Shown one piece after another: positions 41,311 through 51,434 of a stretch of DNA of 64,000 nucleotides. Source of the stretch: Candidatus Physcousia equi (GTDB lineage: Bacteria > Bacteroidota > Bacteroidia > Bacteroidales > Bacteroidaceae); the NCBI GenBank assembly GCA_018065005.1, contig JAGHUD010000059.1, positions 31,087 to 95,086 on the forward strand, in the 5' to 3' direction. The notes under the pieces were generated by a model. It did no database searches. It was not told the origin of the DNA and was given only the letters and a program-made list of their open reading frames with translations. The translations under genes and the position numbers were made by a program. Position 1 is the first letter of the stretch. The number at the start of each line of letters is the position of its first letter.

Positions 41311-42471
41311 ATGAGCACATCACAACTCATCGTAAAACCGGTCGAAAACCGCAGAGACCTAAAGAAATTTATTCGATTCAATTACGAGCTTTATAAGAAC
41401 AACCCCTATGCAGTGCCTGATTTGCTGGAGGATTTGCTCGACACATTTAATCCCAAGAAGAACGCCGCTTATGACTTTTGTCGGTCGCAGCTCTTTCTGG
41501 CATGGCGTGATGGGAAAATAGTGGGTCGTGTTGCAGCCATCATCAATGACCGCGCCAACGAAACCTGGAACACCAAGAACGTGCGCTTCGGGTGGATAGA
41601 TTTCATCGACGACATTGAAGTGAGTCGCGCCCTCATTGACGTGGTGAGCGAATGGGGAAAGCAGCAAGGCATGACACACATTGTAGGTCCGCTCGGATTT
41701 ACGGATATGGATCCCGAAGGAATGCTCGTGGAAGGATATGACCGACTTTCCACCATGTCTACGATCTACAACTACCCCTATTACCCCGAGCACATTGCAC
41801 AACTCGGTTTTGAGAAAGAAGTGGGATGGGTGGAACGCCTTGTCACCGTGCCGCACGCCGGCCATCACGCGCAAGACGACAAATACTTCCGCGTAGCAAA
41901 AGTCGTAGAAAAACGTCTCAACCTGAAGACAGTCAAGTTCAGGAACCTCAATGACATCAAGAGGGGAAACTATGCACACAAGATTTTCGACGTCATCAAC
42001 CGGTCGTATGCGCCACTGTATGGTTTCAGCAAGTTGATGGAACGACAGATTGATTCTTACGCCGAAAATTATCTTCGTTTCATCGACATGAGACTGCTGA
42101 CCGTCATTGAAAACGAAGAAGGTGAAGTTGTTGCCATTGGTATCGGCATGGGGTCGCTCTCGCACGCCATCCAAAAAGCAAAATCCAAGATCTTTCCTTT
42201 CGGATGGGTTCCGCTGCTCAAGGCTCTGAAATGCGAGAAGCATCGCTCGGAGTATCTGGACCTTCTGCTCGTAGGCGTTGTGCCCGAATATCAGGGAAAG
42301 GGCGTCAATGCCATGCTTTTCGCCGACCTCATCCCCATTGCTCAAAAGATGGGCTTCAAGTGGGGCGAGACGCACTGTCAGCTCGAAGACAATGACAAGA
42401 GCCAGGATCAATGGGCTTACCTGGAATGCGAGATTCACAAGAGAAGAAATTGCTACAAGAAAAAACTCTAA
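41311..42471 (+). CDS. GNAT-like N-acetyltransferase family protein (conserved hypothetical)
   Basis: FLAWRDGKIVGRVAAIINDRANE, LLLVGVVPEYQGKGVNAMLFADLIPIAQKMGFKWGETHCQLEDN. Confidence 0.75.
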   Translation: MSTSQLIVKPVENRRDLKKFIRFNYELYKNNPYAVPDLLEDLLDTFNPKKNAAYDFCRSQLFLAWRDGKIVGRVAAIINDRANETWNTKNVRFGWIDFIDDIEVSRALIDVVSEWGKQQGMTHIVGPLGFTDMDPEGMLVEGYDRLSTMSTIYNYPYYPEHIAQLGFEKEVGWVERLVTVPHAGHHAQDDKYFRVAKVVEKRLNLKTVKFRNLNDIKRGNYAHKIFDVINRSYAPLYGFSKLMERQIDSYAENYLRFIDMRLLTVIENEEGEVVAIGIGMGSLSHAIQKAKSKIFPFGWVPLLKALKCEKHRSEYLDLLLVGVVPEYQGKGVNAMLFADLIPIAQKMGFKWGETHCQLEDNDKSQDQWAYLECEIHKRRNCYKKKL

Positions 42472-42636
42472 GCTTGCTTAACTACTCTAAGCCAGCCTAA
42501 ACTCTCAAAGCCCGTTTAAACTCTTTAAGCCCGCTTAAACTCCCTAAACCTGCCTAAACTCTCTAAGCCCGCTTAAACTCTCTAAACCTACCTAATCGCC
42601 ATAAACCCTCCTAACCACTCTAAACCTGCCTAAACC
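42466..42636 (+). repeat. Tandem repeat, nine units at exact 19-bp period
   Basis: ctctaagcccgcttaaact-type units starting at 42466, 42485, 42504, 42523, 42542, 42561, 42580, 42599, 42618. Confidence 0.95.
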
Positions 42637-42672
42637 ACCACCGCTACCCTATCCGGTACAGCGAGAAACAGC

Positions 42673-44724
42673 ATGACAATGAAAAAAGACAACGAAACGC
42701 TCGACAACACCCCACTCCCCCTCTCACAAGAAGGAAACGCAGCGTCAGTGGCATACACCGACGACAACATACGCCATCTCTCTGACATGGAGCACATCCG
42801 TCTTCGTCCGGGTATGTATATCGGAAGAATGGGTGACGGATCGCATCAGGAGGATGGCATCTACGTTCTCCTAAAAGAAGTGCTTGATAACTGTATCGAC
42901 GAGTTCAAGATGAATGCAGGCAAACGCATTGAAGTGAACATTGAAGACCAGTTGCGCGTTTCCATCCGCGACTATGGTCGTGGCATACCCTTGGGCAAAC
43001 TCATCGAAGCTGTGTCAAAGCTGAACACCGGTGGCAAGTATGATTCGAAGGCATTCAAGAAGTCTGTCGGACTGAACGGTGTCGGTCTCAAGGCCGTCAA
43101 TGCGCTCAGTCTGAACTTTGAAGTGCGAAGCCACCGAGACGGTCAGATGCGCAGAGCCGTCTTCCATCAGGGTGACCTCCAAAACGACACGACCGAAACA
43201 ACAGAAGAAGAGAACGGAACCTACGTCTTCTTCGAGCCCGATGCTTCGTTGTTCAAGCACTATACGTTCCAGAACGAGTTCATAGAAACACTTCTTCGCA
43301 ACTACACCTACCTGAACACAGGCCTCGCCATCATCATGAATGGTCGGCGCATCATCTCGCGCAACGGTCTTTCCGACCTTCTGTCCGACCGCATGACCTC
43401 CCCCACCCTCTATGATGTGGTCCACCTTTCTGGCGATGACATAGAAATAGCCTTCACACATTGTCGACAGAATGGTGAAGAGTACTACTCCTTCGTAAAC
43501 GGACAGCACACAACTTTGGGAGGAACGCACCAAGCAGCATTCAAGAAATACATTGCAGAAGTCATCAAGGACTACAGTGGAAAGAACTACGAATACCCAG
43601 ACATCCGCAACGGCATCGTCGCAGCCATCTCCATCAACATCCAAGAGCCCCTCTTTGAGTCGCAGACCAAGATTAAGCTTGGATCGACGACCACAGAGCC
43701 TGATGGCGGCATCTCCATAGACAAGTTCATTGGCGATTTCGTGAAAGAGCAAGTCGACAACTTTCTGCATCGCAACACAGACGTTGCCGAAATCATACTG
43801 CAGAAGGTGCAAGAGAGCGAGCGCGAGCGCAAAGCCATGGCGGGAGTTGCCAAGAAAGCCCGCGAGATGTCGAAAAAGGCAAACATGCACAACCGCAAGC
43901 TGCGCGACTGCAGGGTGCACCTCAGCGATGCCAAAGGAGATCTGAAAGAAGAATCGTGCATCTTCATCACCGAGGGAGACTCTGCAAGCGGTTCCATCAC
44001 AAAGAGTCGCGACGTGAACACCCAAGCCGTCTTCTCGCTGCGAGGCAAGCCGCTCAACTGTTATGGCATGACAAAGAAGGTATGCTATGAGAACGAAGAG
44101 TTCAACCTTCTTCAGGCTGCCCTTGACATAGAAGACGGCATCGACACGCTGCGCTACAACAAGGTCATTGTAGCCACTGATGCCGATGTCGATGGCATGC
44201 ACATCCGCCTCCTGATGATCACCTTCTTCCTGCAGTTCTTCCCTGAATTGGTCAAGAAAGGACACGTCTACATCCTGCAAACGCCCCTCTTCCGTGTCCG
44301 CAACCGCAAGACGAAACTCGGCAAGAAACGCGTTGAGCAAATCGAAGCAAGCGTGAAGCAACAAGAGGACGACGATGAAAGCCGCGGTCCAAGACTGAAC
44401 ATCTCCTTCTCTGGCGACCAAGTGACCCAATATTGCTATTCGGAAGAAGAGCGCCTCCAGGCAATCAATGCCCTCGGCCCCGATCCAGAGATCACCCGCT
44501 TCAAAGGTTTAGGTGAGATTTCGCCCGACGAGTTCAAACACTTCATCGGTCCAGACATACGCCTTGAGCAAGTCTCTCTTCTCAAGAGCGACCAGGTTGC
44601 CTCCTTGCTCGAATACTATATGGGCAAGAACACCATGGACCGTCAGAACTTCATCATTGACAACCTTGTCATCGAAGAAGACCTTGCCGAGGAAGAGCAA
44701 GAAGAAAAGGAATACAATATCTAA
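42673..44724 (+). CDS. parE: DNA topoisomerase IV subunit B (type IIA topoisomerase ATPase subunit)
   Basis: [75 protein letters not shown]. Confidence 0.9.
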   Translation: MTMKKDNETLDNTPLPLSQEGNAASVAYTDDNIRHLSDMEHIRLRPGMYIGRMGDGSHQEDGIYVLLKEVLDNCIDEFKMNAGKRIEVNIEDQLRVSIRDYGRGIPLGKLIEAVSKLNTGGKYDSKAFKKSVGLNGVGLKAVNALSLNFEVRSHRDGQMRRAVFHQGDLQNDTTETTEEENGTYVFFEPDASLFKHYTFQNEFIETLLRNYTYLNTGLAIIMNGRRIISRNGLSDLLSDRMTSPTLYDVVHLSGDDIEIAFTHCRQNGEEYYSFVNGQHTTLGGTHQAAFKKYIAEVIKDYSGKNYEYPDIRNGIVAAISINIQEPLFESQTKIKLGSTTTEPDGGISIDKFIGDFVKEQVDNFLHRNTDVAEIILQKVQESERERKAMAGVAKKAREMSKKANMHNRKLRDCRVHLSDAKGDLKEESCIFITEGDSASGSITKSRDVNTQAVFSLRGKPLNCYGMTKKVCYENEEFNLLQAALDIEDGIDTLRYNKVIVATDADVDGMHIRLLMITFFLQFFPELVKKGHVYILQTPLFRVRNRKTKLGKKRVEQIEASVKQQEDDDESRGPRLNISFSGDQVTQYCYSEEERLQAINALGPDPEITRFKGLGEISPDEFKHFIGPDIRLEQVSLLKSDQVASLLEYYMGKNTMDRQNFIIDNLVIEEDLAEEEQEEKEYNI

Positions 44725-44729
44725 CCGCC

Positions 44730-45173
44730 ATGACCAGAGTGCTCTTTCCGGGAAGTTTCAACCCCTTCACCAAAGGACATGCCGACATTGTAGCGCGAGC
44801 CATGCGTCTCTTCGACGAGGTGATTGTGGCAGTGGGATATAACGAAAACAAGTCAAAGCGTCTTGCTGACATCGAAAGCAGGATGGAAACCATACGCCAT
44901 CTTTATGCCGACAAGACACAGGTACGGGTTGTTTGTTACAGCGGTCTCACCACTGAAATCGCCGCCGAGCTTCATGCCAACGCCATCCTTCGCTCCGTTC
45001 GCTCTGTTAAGGACTACGAATACGAATTGCAGATGGCAGACATCAACCACCGCCTCACGGGCATCGAGACCATTATCCTCTTTGCCCGTCCCGAATATGC
45101 CAGCATTTCATCCTCCGTTGTGCGCGAACTTCAGCACTTCGGACACGACATCACAGAATTTCTTCCAGACTAA
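44730..45173 (+). CDS. coaD: Pantetheine-phosphate adenylyltransferase
   Basis: LFPGSFNPFTKGHADIV, YEYELQMADINHRL, ISSSVVREL. Confidence 0.96.
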   Translation: MTRVLFPGSFNPFTKGHADIVARAMRLFDEVIVAVGYNENKSKRLADIESRMETIRHLYADKTQVRVVCYSGLTTEIAAELHANAILRSVRSVKDYEYELQMADINHRLTGIETIILFARPEYASISSSVVRELQHFGHDITEFLPD

Positions 45174-45183
45174 CAGATAAAAC

Positions 45184-46761
45184 ATGAAAAGAATTGCAAC
45201 CATTCTCTTACTTGTCCTCACATGCAAGTGGGCGCCCATCTTGGCACAAAACGACCAAGAAGCAGCCCTGCGCAAACTGATGATGGCCACCGTGCTGACC
45301 AACCAGTTCTATGTCGACACCGTAAACACCAATAAGCTCATCGAAGATGCCATCAACGGCATGCTTTCGAAACTCGACCCCCACTCACAATACTCCACGC
45401 CGAAAGAGACAAAAGCCTTCACGGAGCCCTTGAGCGGTTCGTTTGAAGGCATCGGAGTTCAGTTCAACATGCTTGAAGACACGCTTGTCATCATCCAGCC
45501 CGTCAGCAAAGGTCCGTCGGAGAAGGTAGGCATTTTGGCTGGCGACCGCATCCTGACGGTCAACGACACCACCATCTCCGGCGTTAAGATGTCTCGTGAA
45601 GACATCATGCAGCGCCTTCGCGGAAAGAAAGGCACAACGGTGAAATTAGGAATCAAGCGCGAAGGCATCAAAGACCTTGTCTATTTCCATGTCGTCCGCG
45701 ACAAGATACCCCTCAACACGCTCGACGCCGCCTTCATCATTCCCAACACGCACATCGGTCTCGTGCGCTTCTCCTCCTTCGGAGCAAAGACACATGAGGA
45801 AGTCACAACCGCCATACGCAAACTGAAGGAACAAGGCATGACAAAACTCATCATCGACCTCCAGCAGAATGGAGGCGGACTGCTCAACATAGCAGCAGAG
45901 CTCGCCAGCGAACTGCTCGCAGCGGGCGATCTCGTCGTCTACACGAAAGGTCGTGCCGTGCCCTATCAGGAATATCGATCGCAGGGGCGCCATCTCTTCG
46001 ATGGTCCCATCGTCGTGCTTGTCGATGAATACACAGCTTCTGCCGCCGAGATTCTCTCCGGCGCTATCCAGGACCAGGACCGCGGACTCGTAGTAGGCCG
46101 CCGCTCTTTTGGAAAAGGACTCGTCCAGCGCCCCATCGACCTCCCCGATGGCAGCATGATACGTCTCACCATCGCCCACTACTACACGCCGTCGGGCCGC
46201 TGCGTGCAGAAGCCGTACGAGATGGGAAACAAGGAAGCTTACAACAAGGACGTCATCAATCGCTACAACAGTGGAGAACTGACCAACGTCGACTCCATGA
46301 AGGCACACGTGCCCGACTCGTTGCAGTTCAAGACACTGCGCAAGGGTCGCACCGTCTATGGCGGTGGTGGCATCATTCCCGACTACTTCGTGCCACTCGA
46401 CACCACCCTCTACACACCGCTCTATCGCGAACTCTCAGCCAAGAGCTATCTCATCAATGCCAACTTGCGCTATATGGACAAAAACCGCAAGCACCTTGCC
46501 AAGCAATGGACAGACATCGCCACGTTCAGCAACAAGTATGAAACGCCAGACGAGGTGGTGGAGAAGATGCTTGCAGACGCAGCCAAGAAAGACATCCAGC
46601 CGAAGAACGAGGAAGAGCGAAAGAAGACCATCGAGCAGGTCAAGTTTACACTCAAGGCACTTGCTGCCCGCGACCTTTGGGACATGAGCGAATACTTCTA
46701 TATCATCTATCAGAACAACGAGATGGTGAAGAAAGCCGTCGAACTGCTCGGAAAAGATTAG
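45184..46761 (+). CDS. S41 family C-terminal processing peptidase
   Basis: PDZ domain plus VDEYTASAAEILSGAIQDQDRGLVVGRRSFGKGLVQ catalytic region; signal peptide. Confidence 0.93.
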   Translation: MKRIATILLLVLTCKWAPILAQNDQEAALRKLMMATVLTNQFYVDTVNTNKLIEDAINGMLSKLDPHSQYSTPKETKAFTEPLSGSFEGIGVQFNMLEDTLVIIQPVSKGPSEKVGILAGDRILTVNDTTISGVKMSREDIMQRLRGKKGTTVKLGIKREGIKDLVYFHVVRDKIPLNTLDAAFIIPNTHIGLVRFSSFGAKTHEEVTTAIRKLKEQGMTKLIIDLQQNGGGLLNIAAELASELLAAGDLVVYTKGRAVPYQEYRSQGRHLFDGPIVVLVDEYTASAAEILSGAIQDQDRGLVVGRRSFGKGLVQRPIDLPDGSMIRLTIAHYYTPSGRCVQKPYEMGNKEAYNKDVINRYNSGELTNVDSMKAHVPDSLQFKTLRKGRTVYGGGGIIPDYFVPLDTTLYTPLYRELSAKSYLINANLRYMDKNRKHLAKQWTDIATFSNKYETPDEVVEKMLADAAKKDIQPKNEEERKKTIEQVKFTLKALAARDLWDMSEYFYIIYQNNEMVKKAVELLGKD

Positions 46762-46763
46762 AC

Positions 46764-47195
46764 ATGGTCACCTATAATGCCATGAACGTCGCACTGCCCA
46801 ACCTCGACCAACAGGCAACAACGCAGTGGCTCGCCCAGGTGGCACAAGGCTATGGGCGGCGATTGGGCGACATCAACTATATCTTCGTGGACGATGAAGA
46901 GATCTTGCGCCTCAACCGTGAGTTCGTCGGACACGACTACTACACCGACCACATCGGATTCGACTACTGCGAAGCAGACATCCTCGCTGGCGACATTTTC
47001 ATCTCGCTCGACACCATCCGCACCAACGCCGAGCTCTTCCATGCCACCTACCAGCATGAGCTCTACCGCGTCATCGCTCATGGTTTGCTCCACCTGTGCG
47101 GCATCGAGGACAAGACGCCAGCCGACCGCATGGTGATGGAAGAAGCAGAGAATAAAGCACTCTCACAAACGGCACTACACACAGAATGGATATAA
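46764..47195 (+). CDS. ybeY: Endoribonuclease YbeY
   Basis: INYIFVDDEEILRLNREFVGHDYYTDHIGFDY, RVIAHGLLHLCGIEDKTPADRMVMEEAE. Confidence 0.92.
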   Translation: MVTYNAMNVALPNLDQQATTQWLAQVAQGYGRRLGDINYIFVDDEEILRLNREFVGHDYYTDHIGFDYCEADILAGDIFISLDTIRTNAELFHATYQHELYRVIAHGLLHLCGIEDKTPADRMVMEEAENKALSQTALHTEWI

Positions 47196-50100
47196 AGGAA
47201 CTCGTAGGACTCTATGCCCACCACCCTAGGGTGAAAGCCTTGAGGGCGGCGCTTTGCAGCGATCGCCATCCACGCATCTTATTGCAGGGCATGCAGGCTT
47301 CTGCCCTACCGCTCTGCTTCGCTGCACTTGCCGTGGGCGAAGAAAAGCGAAGCGCAAAGTCCTGCACGCAGAATGCCCCCTTCGTCTTCGTTGCCGAAGA
47401 CCATGAAAGTGCGGGCTATCTCTACCACGACCTCACGCAGATGATGGGCGAGAACGCTGTCCTCTTCTTCCCCAGTTCCTTCCGTCGAGCCGTCAAGTAT
47501 GGGCAAAAGGACTCCGCCAACGAGATTCTGCGCACTGAAGTGCTGAGCCGCATTGCCAAGAAGACACTGCCTCTGTATATCGTCACGTTTCCCGATGCCT
47601 TGTGCGAACTGGTGGTGAGCCATGACGAACTGGACGACCAAACACTCATCCTGCGGCGCGGCGAGACCACCGACATCAGCCTGCTCCAAGACATGCTGGT
47701 CGGTTTCGGCTTCGAGCGCACCGACTACGTCTACGAGCCAGGACAGTTTGCCGTGCGCGGCAGCATCGTGGACATCTTCAGTTTCTCCTCCGAATATCCC
47801 TATCGCCTCGACTTTTTCGGCGACGAGCTGGACAGCATCCGCACCTTTGAAATAGAGACCCAACTCTCGCAAGGAAAAAAAGAGGAAATCACCATCGTGC
47901 CGCGCCTGCAACACACACGACACACACATGAGAGTGTGCTGCGCTTCCTGCCTCAAGACACGCTTTTCGTGATGAACGACCTCGCCTACCTCTGCGAGTC
48001 GGTGGAGCACATCTTCGAGGAGGGCTTCTCAGCCCAAGCCGTCGTGGAGCAAAATGCTACGGGCGAGCAGAAGGTGTGGGAGCGAGACCAAATGCTCATC
48101 GACGGCGAAGCCTTCAAGCGTGAGATGCTCAACTTCAAGCGCATTGAGGTCATGAGCAGCACGCGCGACACAGAGCATCCCTGCGTCATCCCCTTTGCCA
48201 TCACGCCACAACCCACCTTCCACAAAAACTTCGACCTCGTGCACTCCACCATGCAGCACTACTGCTACGAGGGATACAAAGTCTTTGTTCTGGCAGACTC
48301 GCTCAAGCAGACCGAACGACTCAAAAGCATCTTTGAGGACCAAGGCAGAGCCATCAGTTTCACGCCCATAGAGCACACCCTACATAGCGGATTCGTGGAT
48401 GGAGAACTGAAGCTCTGTCTGTTCACCGACCATCAGATCTTCGACCGCTTCCACAAATACAACCTGCGAAGCGACAAAGCCAGATCGGCAAAAATGGCAC
48501 TCTCGCTCAAGGAACTACAACAGTTCGAGATTGGCGACTATGTGGTGCATGCCGACCATGGAGTGGGCACCTTCGGGGGGTTGAAGACGAAAAAGGTGAA
48601 TGGTGTGATGCAGGAGATCATCCAAATCAACTATGCCGATTCGGGCATGATCTATGTCAGTCTGCACGCCCTCCACAAAGTGAGCAAATACAGATCAAGG
48701 GAAGGCGTCACGCCCCGCATCAACAAACTCGGTTCGGGCGCTTGGGAGCGCATGAAGGAGCGCACCAAGACCAAAATCAAGGACATCGCACGCGACCTTA
48801 TTCGACTCTACGCCCAACGAAAAGAGGAAAAGGGATTTTCCTTTTCGCCCGACAGTTTCATGCAGCACGAACTTGAGGCTTCCTTTCTCTATGAGGACAC
48901 ACCCGACCAGAGCCGAGCCACGCTCGACGTGAAGACCGACATGGAAAAGAGCCGACCTATGGATCGACTCGTCTGCGGTGATGTCGGATTCGGCAAGACA
49001 GAAGTGGCCATACGCGCTGCGTTCAAGGCTTGCAGCGACAACAAGCAGGTGGCAGTCTTGGTGCCCACAACCGTGCTTGCCTATCAGCACTACCACACCT
49101 TCAAGCGCCGCCTCAACGATTTTCCCGTCCGCGTCGAATACCTCTCGCGCGCACGCACTCCCAAACAAGTGAAGGAGGTGATGAAAGGACTGGAAGACGG
49201 CACGGTGAACATCGTCATCGGCACCCATAAGCTCATTGGGAAGTCAGTAAAATTTCACGACCTGGGGCTGCTCATCATCGACGAAGAACAGAAGTTCGGC
49301 GTCTCCACGAAAGAACGCCTGCGCCAGATGCGCACCAACGTCGACACCCTCACCCTCACCGCAACGCCCATACCCCGCACGCTGCAATTCAGCCTTATGG
49401 GTGCACGCGACCTTAGTGTCATCCAGACGCCTCCGCCCAATCGCTATCCCATCCAAACGGAGTTGCACACCTTTCAGGCGAGTGTCATTGCTGATGCCAT
49501 CAATTTCGAGATGAGCAGAAACGGACAGGTCTTCTTCGTCACCCACCGCATAGCCAACCTGCCTGACCTCGTGGCACTCGTCAACAAGTATGTGCCCGAT
49601 GCCCGTGTCTGTGTGGGCCATGGGCAGATGAACAGTGAGGAGCTCGAACGCATCATCTACGACTTCGCCAACTACGACTATGACGTGCTCATCTCCACCA
49701 CCATCGTGGAGAGCGGCATCGACATCCCCAATGCCAACACCATCATCATCAACAATGCCGACCACTTCGGACTTGCCGACCTGCACCAAATGAGGGGGCG
49801 TGTGGGACGCTCCAACAAGAAGGCGTTCTGCTACTTGCTGGCACCTCCGCTCAGTGTCTTGGCGCCCGAAGCGAGACGCCGTCTGCAGGCCGTCGAGAAC
49901 TTCTCCGACTTGGGCAGCGGCATCCACCTTGCCATGCAAGACCTCGACATCAGAGGAGCGGGCAATATGCTGGGGGCTGAACAGAGTGGATTCATAAGCG
50001 ACCTTGGCTACGAAACCTACCAGCGCATCCTCAACGAAGCCGTGAAGGAACTGCGCAACGATGAGTTCAAGCAACTCTATGAACAACAGATTGCAGAAGG

Positions 50101-50590
50101 CGACCAGGTGGACGGTAGCGACTTCGTCGACGAATGCGTCATCGACAGCGACCTCAACGTCTGTTTCTCCGAGCAATACGTCCCCACCAGTGCCGAGCGT
50201 ATGCTGCTCTATCGGGAACTCGACAGTTTGGAAACAGACCTACAGATTGAGCAGTTCCGCAAACGGATGCTCGACCGCTTCGGTCCCATCCCGCCTGAAG
50301 GTGAAGAACTCATCGAGGTGGTGCGTTTGCGTCGCCTCGGCAAACAGTTTGGAGCTGAGCGTGTCGTGCTCAAGGGCAATCGTCTGCGTCTTTTTCTCAT
50401 CAACCGCATCGAGAGTCCTTTCTATCAGAGCGCGGCATTCGACAAGATGATCAACTACACCTTCTCTCATGCTGCCACTTGTGGCATCAACAGAGAACAG
50501 TATTGTTTCCACGCCAAAGACATTGCCACGATTCATCAAGCCGTCGACCTTCTCCTCCAGATGGATAAGGAGCAGGTGACGAGACTCTGA
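47186..50590 (+). CDS. mfd: Transcription-repair coupling factor
   Basis: 1134 aa; VVHADHGVGTFGGL, DRLVCGDVGFGKTEVAIRAAF, LTLTATPIPRTL, DLHQMRGRVGRSNKKAFCY. Confidence 0.97.
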   Translation: MDIKELVGLYAHHPRVKALRAALCSDRHPRILLQGMQASALPLCFAALAVGEEKRSAKSCTQNAPFVFVAEDHESAGYLYHDLTQMMGENAVLFFPSSFRRAVKYGQKDSANEILRTEVLSRIAKKTLPLYIVTFPDALCELVVSHDELDDQTLILRRGETTDISLLQDMLVGFGFERTDYVYEPGQFAVRGSIVDIFSFSSEYPYRLDFFGDELDSIRTFEIETQLSQGKKEEITIVPRLQHTRHTHESVLRFLPQDTLFVMNDLAYLCESVEHIFEEGFSAQAVVEQNATGEQKVWERDQMLIDGEAFKREMLNFKRIEVMSSTRDTEHPCVIPFAITPQPTFHKNFDLVHSTMQHYCYEGYKVFVLADSLKQTERLKSIFEDQGRAISFTPIEHTLHSGFVDGELKLCLFTDHQIFDRFHKYNLRSDKARSAKMALSLKELQQFEIGDYVVHADHGVGTFGGLKTKKVNGVMQEIIQINYADSGMIYVSLHALHKVSKYRSREGVTPRINKLGSGAWERMKERTKTKIKDIARDLIRLYAQRKEEKGFSFSPDSFMQHELEASFLYEDTPDQSRATLDVKTDMEKSRPMDRLVCGDVGFGKTEVAIRAAFKACSDNKQVAVLVPTTVLAYQHYHTFKRRLNDFPVRVEYLSRARTPKQVKEVMKGLEDGTVNIVIGTHKLIGKSVKFHDLGLLIIDEEQKFGVSTKERLRQMRTNVDTLTLTATPIPRTLQFSLMGARDLSVIQTPPPNRYPIQTELHTFQASVIADAINFEMSRNGQVFFVTHRIANLPDLVALVNKYVPDARVCVGHGQMNSEELERIIYDFANYDYDVLISTTIVESGIDIPNANTIIINNADHFGLADLHQMRGRVGRSNKKAFCYLLAPPLSVLAPEARRRLQAVENFSDLGSGIHLAMQDLDIRGAGNMLGAEQSGFISDLGYETYQRILNEAVKELRNDEFKQLYEQQIAEGDQVDGSDFVDECVIDSDLNVCFSEQYVPTSAERMLLYRELDSLETDLQIEQFRKRMLDRFGPIPPEGEELIEVVRLRRLGKQFGAERVVLKGNRLRLFLINRIESPFYQSAAFDKMINYTFSHAATCGINREQYCFHAKDIATIHQAVDLLLQMDKEQVTRL

Positions 50591-50631
50591 ATAGCCCAAA
50601 AGCGTGACTCACCTTCTTGCTGATTTTACAC

Positions 50632-50756
50632 CTCTGCAGAGAAACAAAAAAGTTTCTGCAGCAGAAACTGAAAAGTTCTGCAGCAGAAACTGGAAAGTTC
50701 TGCAGCAGAAACCGGGAAGTTCTGCAGCAGAAACCGGGAAGTTCTGCTGCGGGACC
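50632..50756. repeat. Palindromic array B: six units at 22-bp period
   Basis: TTCTGCAGCAGAAAC units at about 50632 (degenerate), 50654, 50676, 50698, 50720, 50742. Confidence 0.95.
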
Positions 50757-50867
50757 GAAAAAGGTGTCGTCATCGGCACACAATTTCACAGTAGATGGGC
50801 TCGATCATCGCCCTCAATCATCTGATCCGACATCCGATTATGAGATGTGGACAGAGAGAAACAAAAA

Positions 50868-50913
50868 AAAGCATCCTTCGCCATGTCCTAACGACACGGA
50901 TGAAGGATGCTTT
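50868..50913 (-). terminator. Terminator of the small winged-helix gene
   Basis: AAAGCATCCTTC...GAAGGATGCTTT with A8 (U-tract on minus). Confidence 0.88.
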
Positions 50914-50934
50914 GGTATTCCTAAGTAGAGAGAA

Positions 50935-51135
50935 TTACTTCAGAACAACGGTGATTTCCTTACCCTCTTCGGTAACCTCGAGCTTGTCTTCGCGGAGCAA
51001 CCAACCCATAGCAAGGAAAAGCTCCTTGTCAGTCTTGATCTTAGCCACCTTCTTGAGGTCCTTGGTGTTCATTGCACCATTTTCGCTGAGAGCAGTCCAG
51101 ATAGCGCCTGCTACATTTCCAATCTTTTCGTTCAT
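50935..51135 (-). CDS. Small winged helix-turn-helix domain protein (DUF2582-like)
   Basis: MNEKIGNVAGAIWTALSENGAMNTKDLKKVAKIKTDKELFLAMGWLLREDKLEVTEEGKEITVVLK. Confidence 0.8.
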   Translation of the reverse strand: MNEKIGNVAGAIWTALSENGAMNTKDLKKVAKIKTDKELFLAMGWLLREDKLEVTEEGKEITVVLK

Positions 51136-51434
51136 AACTGTACTGTTTTTACCTTGAAAACTATAATTGTAAAATATTACTTTTATCTAAAACCGCTGCA
51201 AAGTTACTATTTTTTCATAAAATGAAACCCTATTTCTTTCACTTGGGGAAGAAAAAAGACTGTTTTCTTGCTTTATATCAATTTTGGTGTTATTTTTGCA
51301 CTATGTATGTGGTTGGACTGTCTTTTCGCGATTCTGCTCATGAATTGATGTAGGACGTAGCAGACAAGCATGAACCACCTGCCACTTGCGCTGCAAGGAC
51401 AGAATTATTTTGAACGACACAAAACCATTGATTC

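Noticed and set aside
41359-42438. 359-aa minus-strand ORF antisense to the GNAT-like gene
   Set aside because: Mirror-frame artefact; the plus strand carries the conserved protein.
43015-44430. 471-aa minus-strand ORF inside parE
   Set aside because: Shadow ORF antisense to a clearly conserved gene; no recognisable domain and low-complexity composition.
50604-50928. Short ORFs rich in SAAETE/CSRN motifs
   Set aside because: These are translations of the 22-bp palindrome array, not genes.
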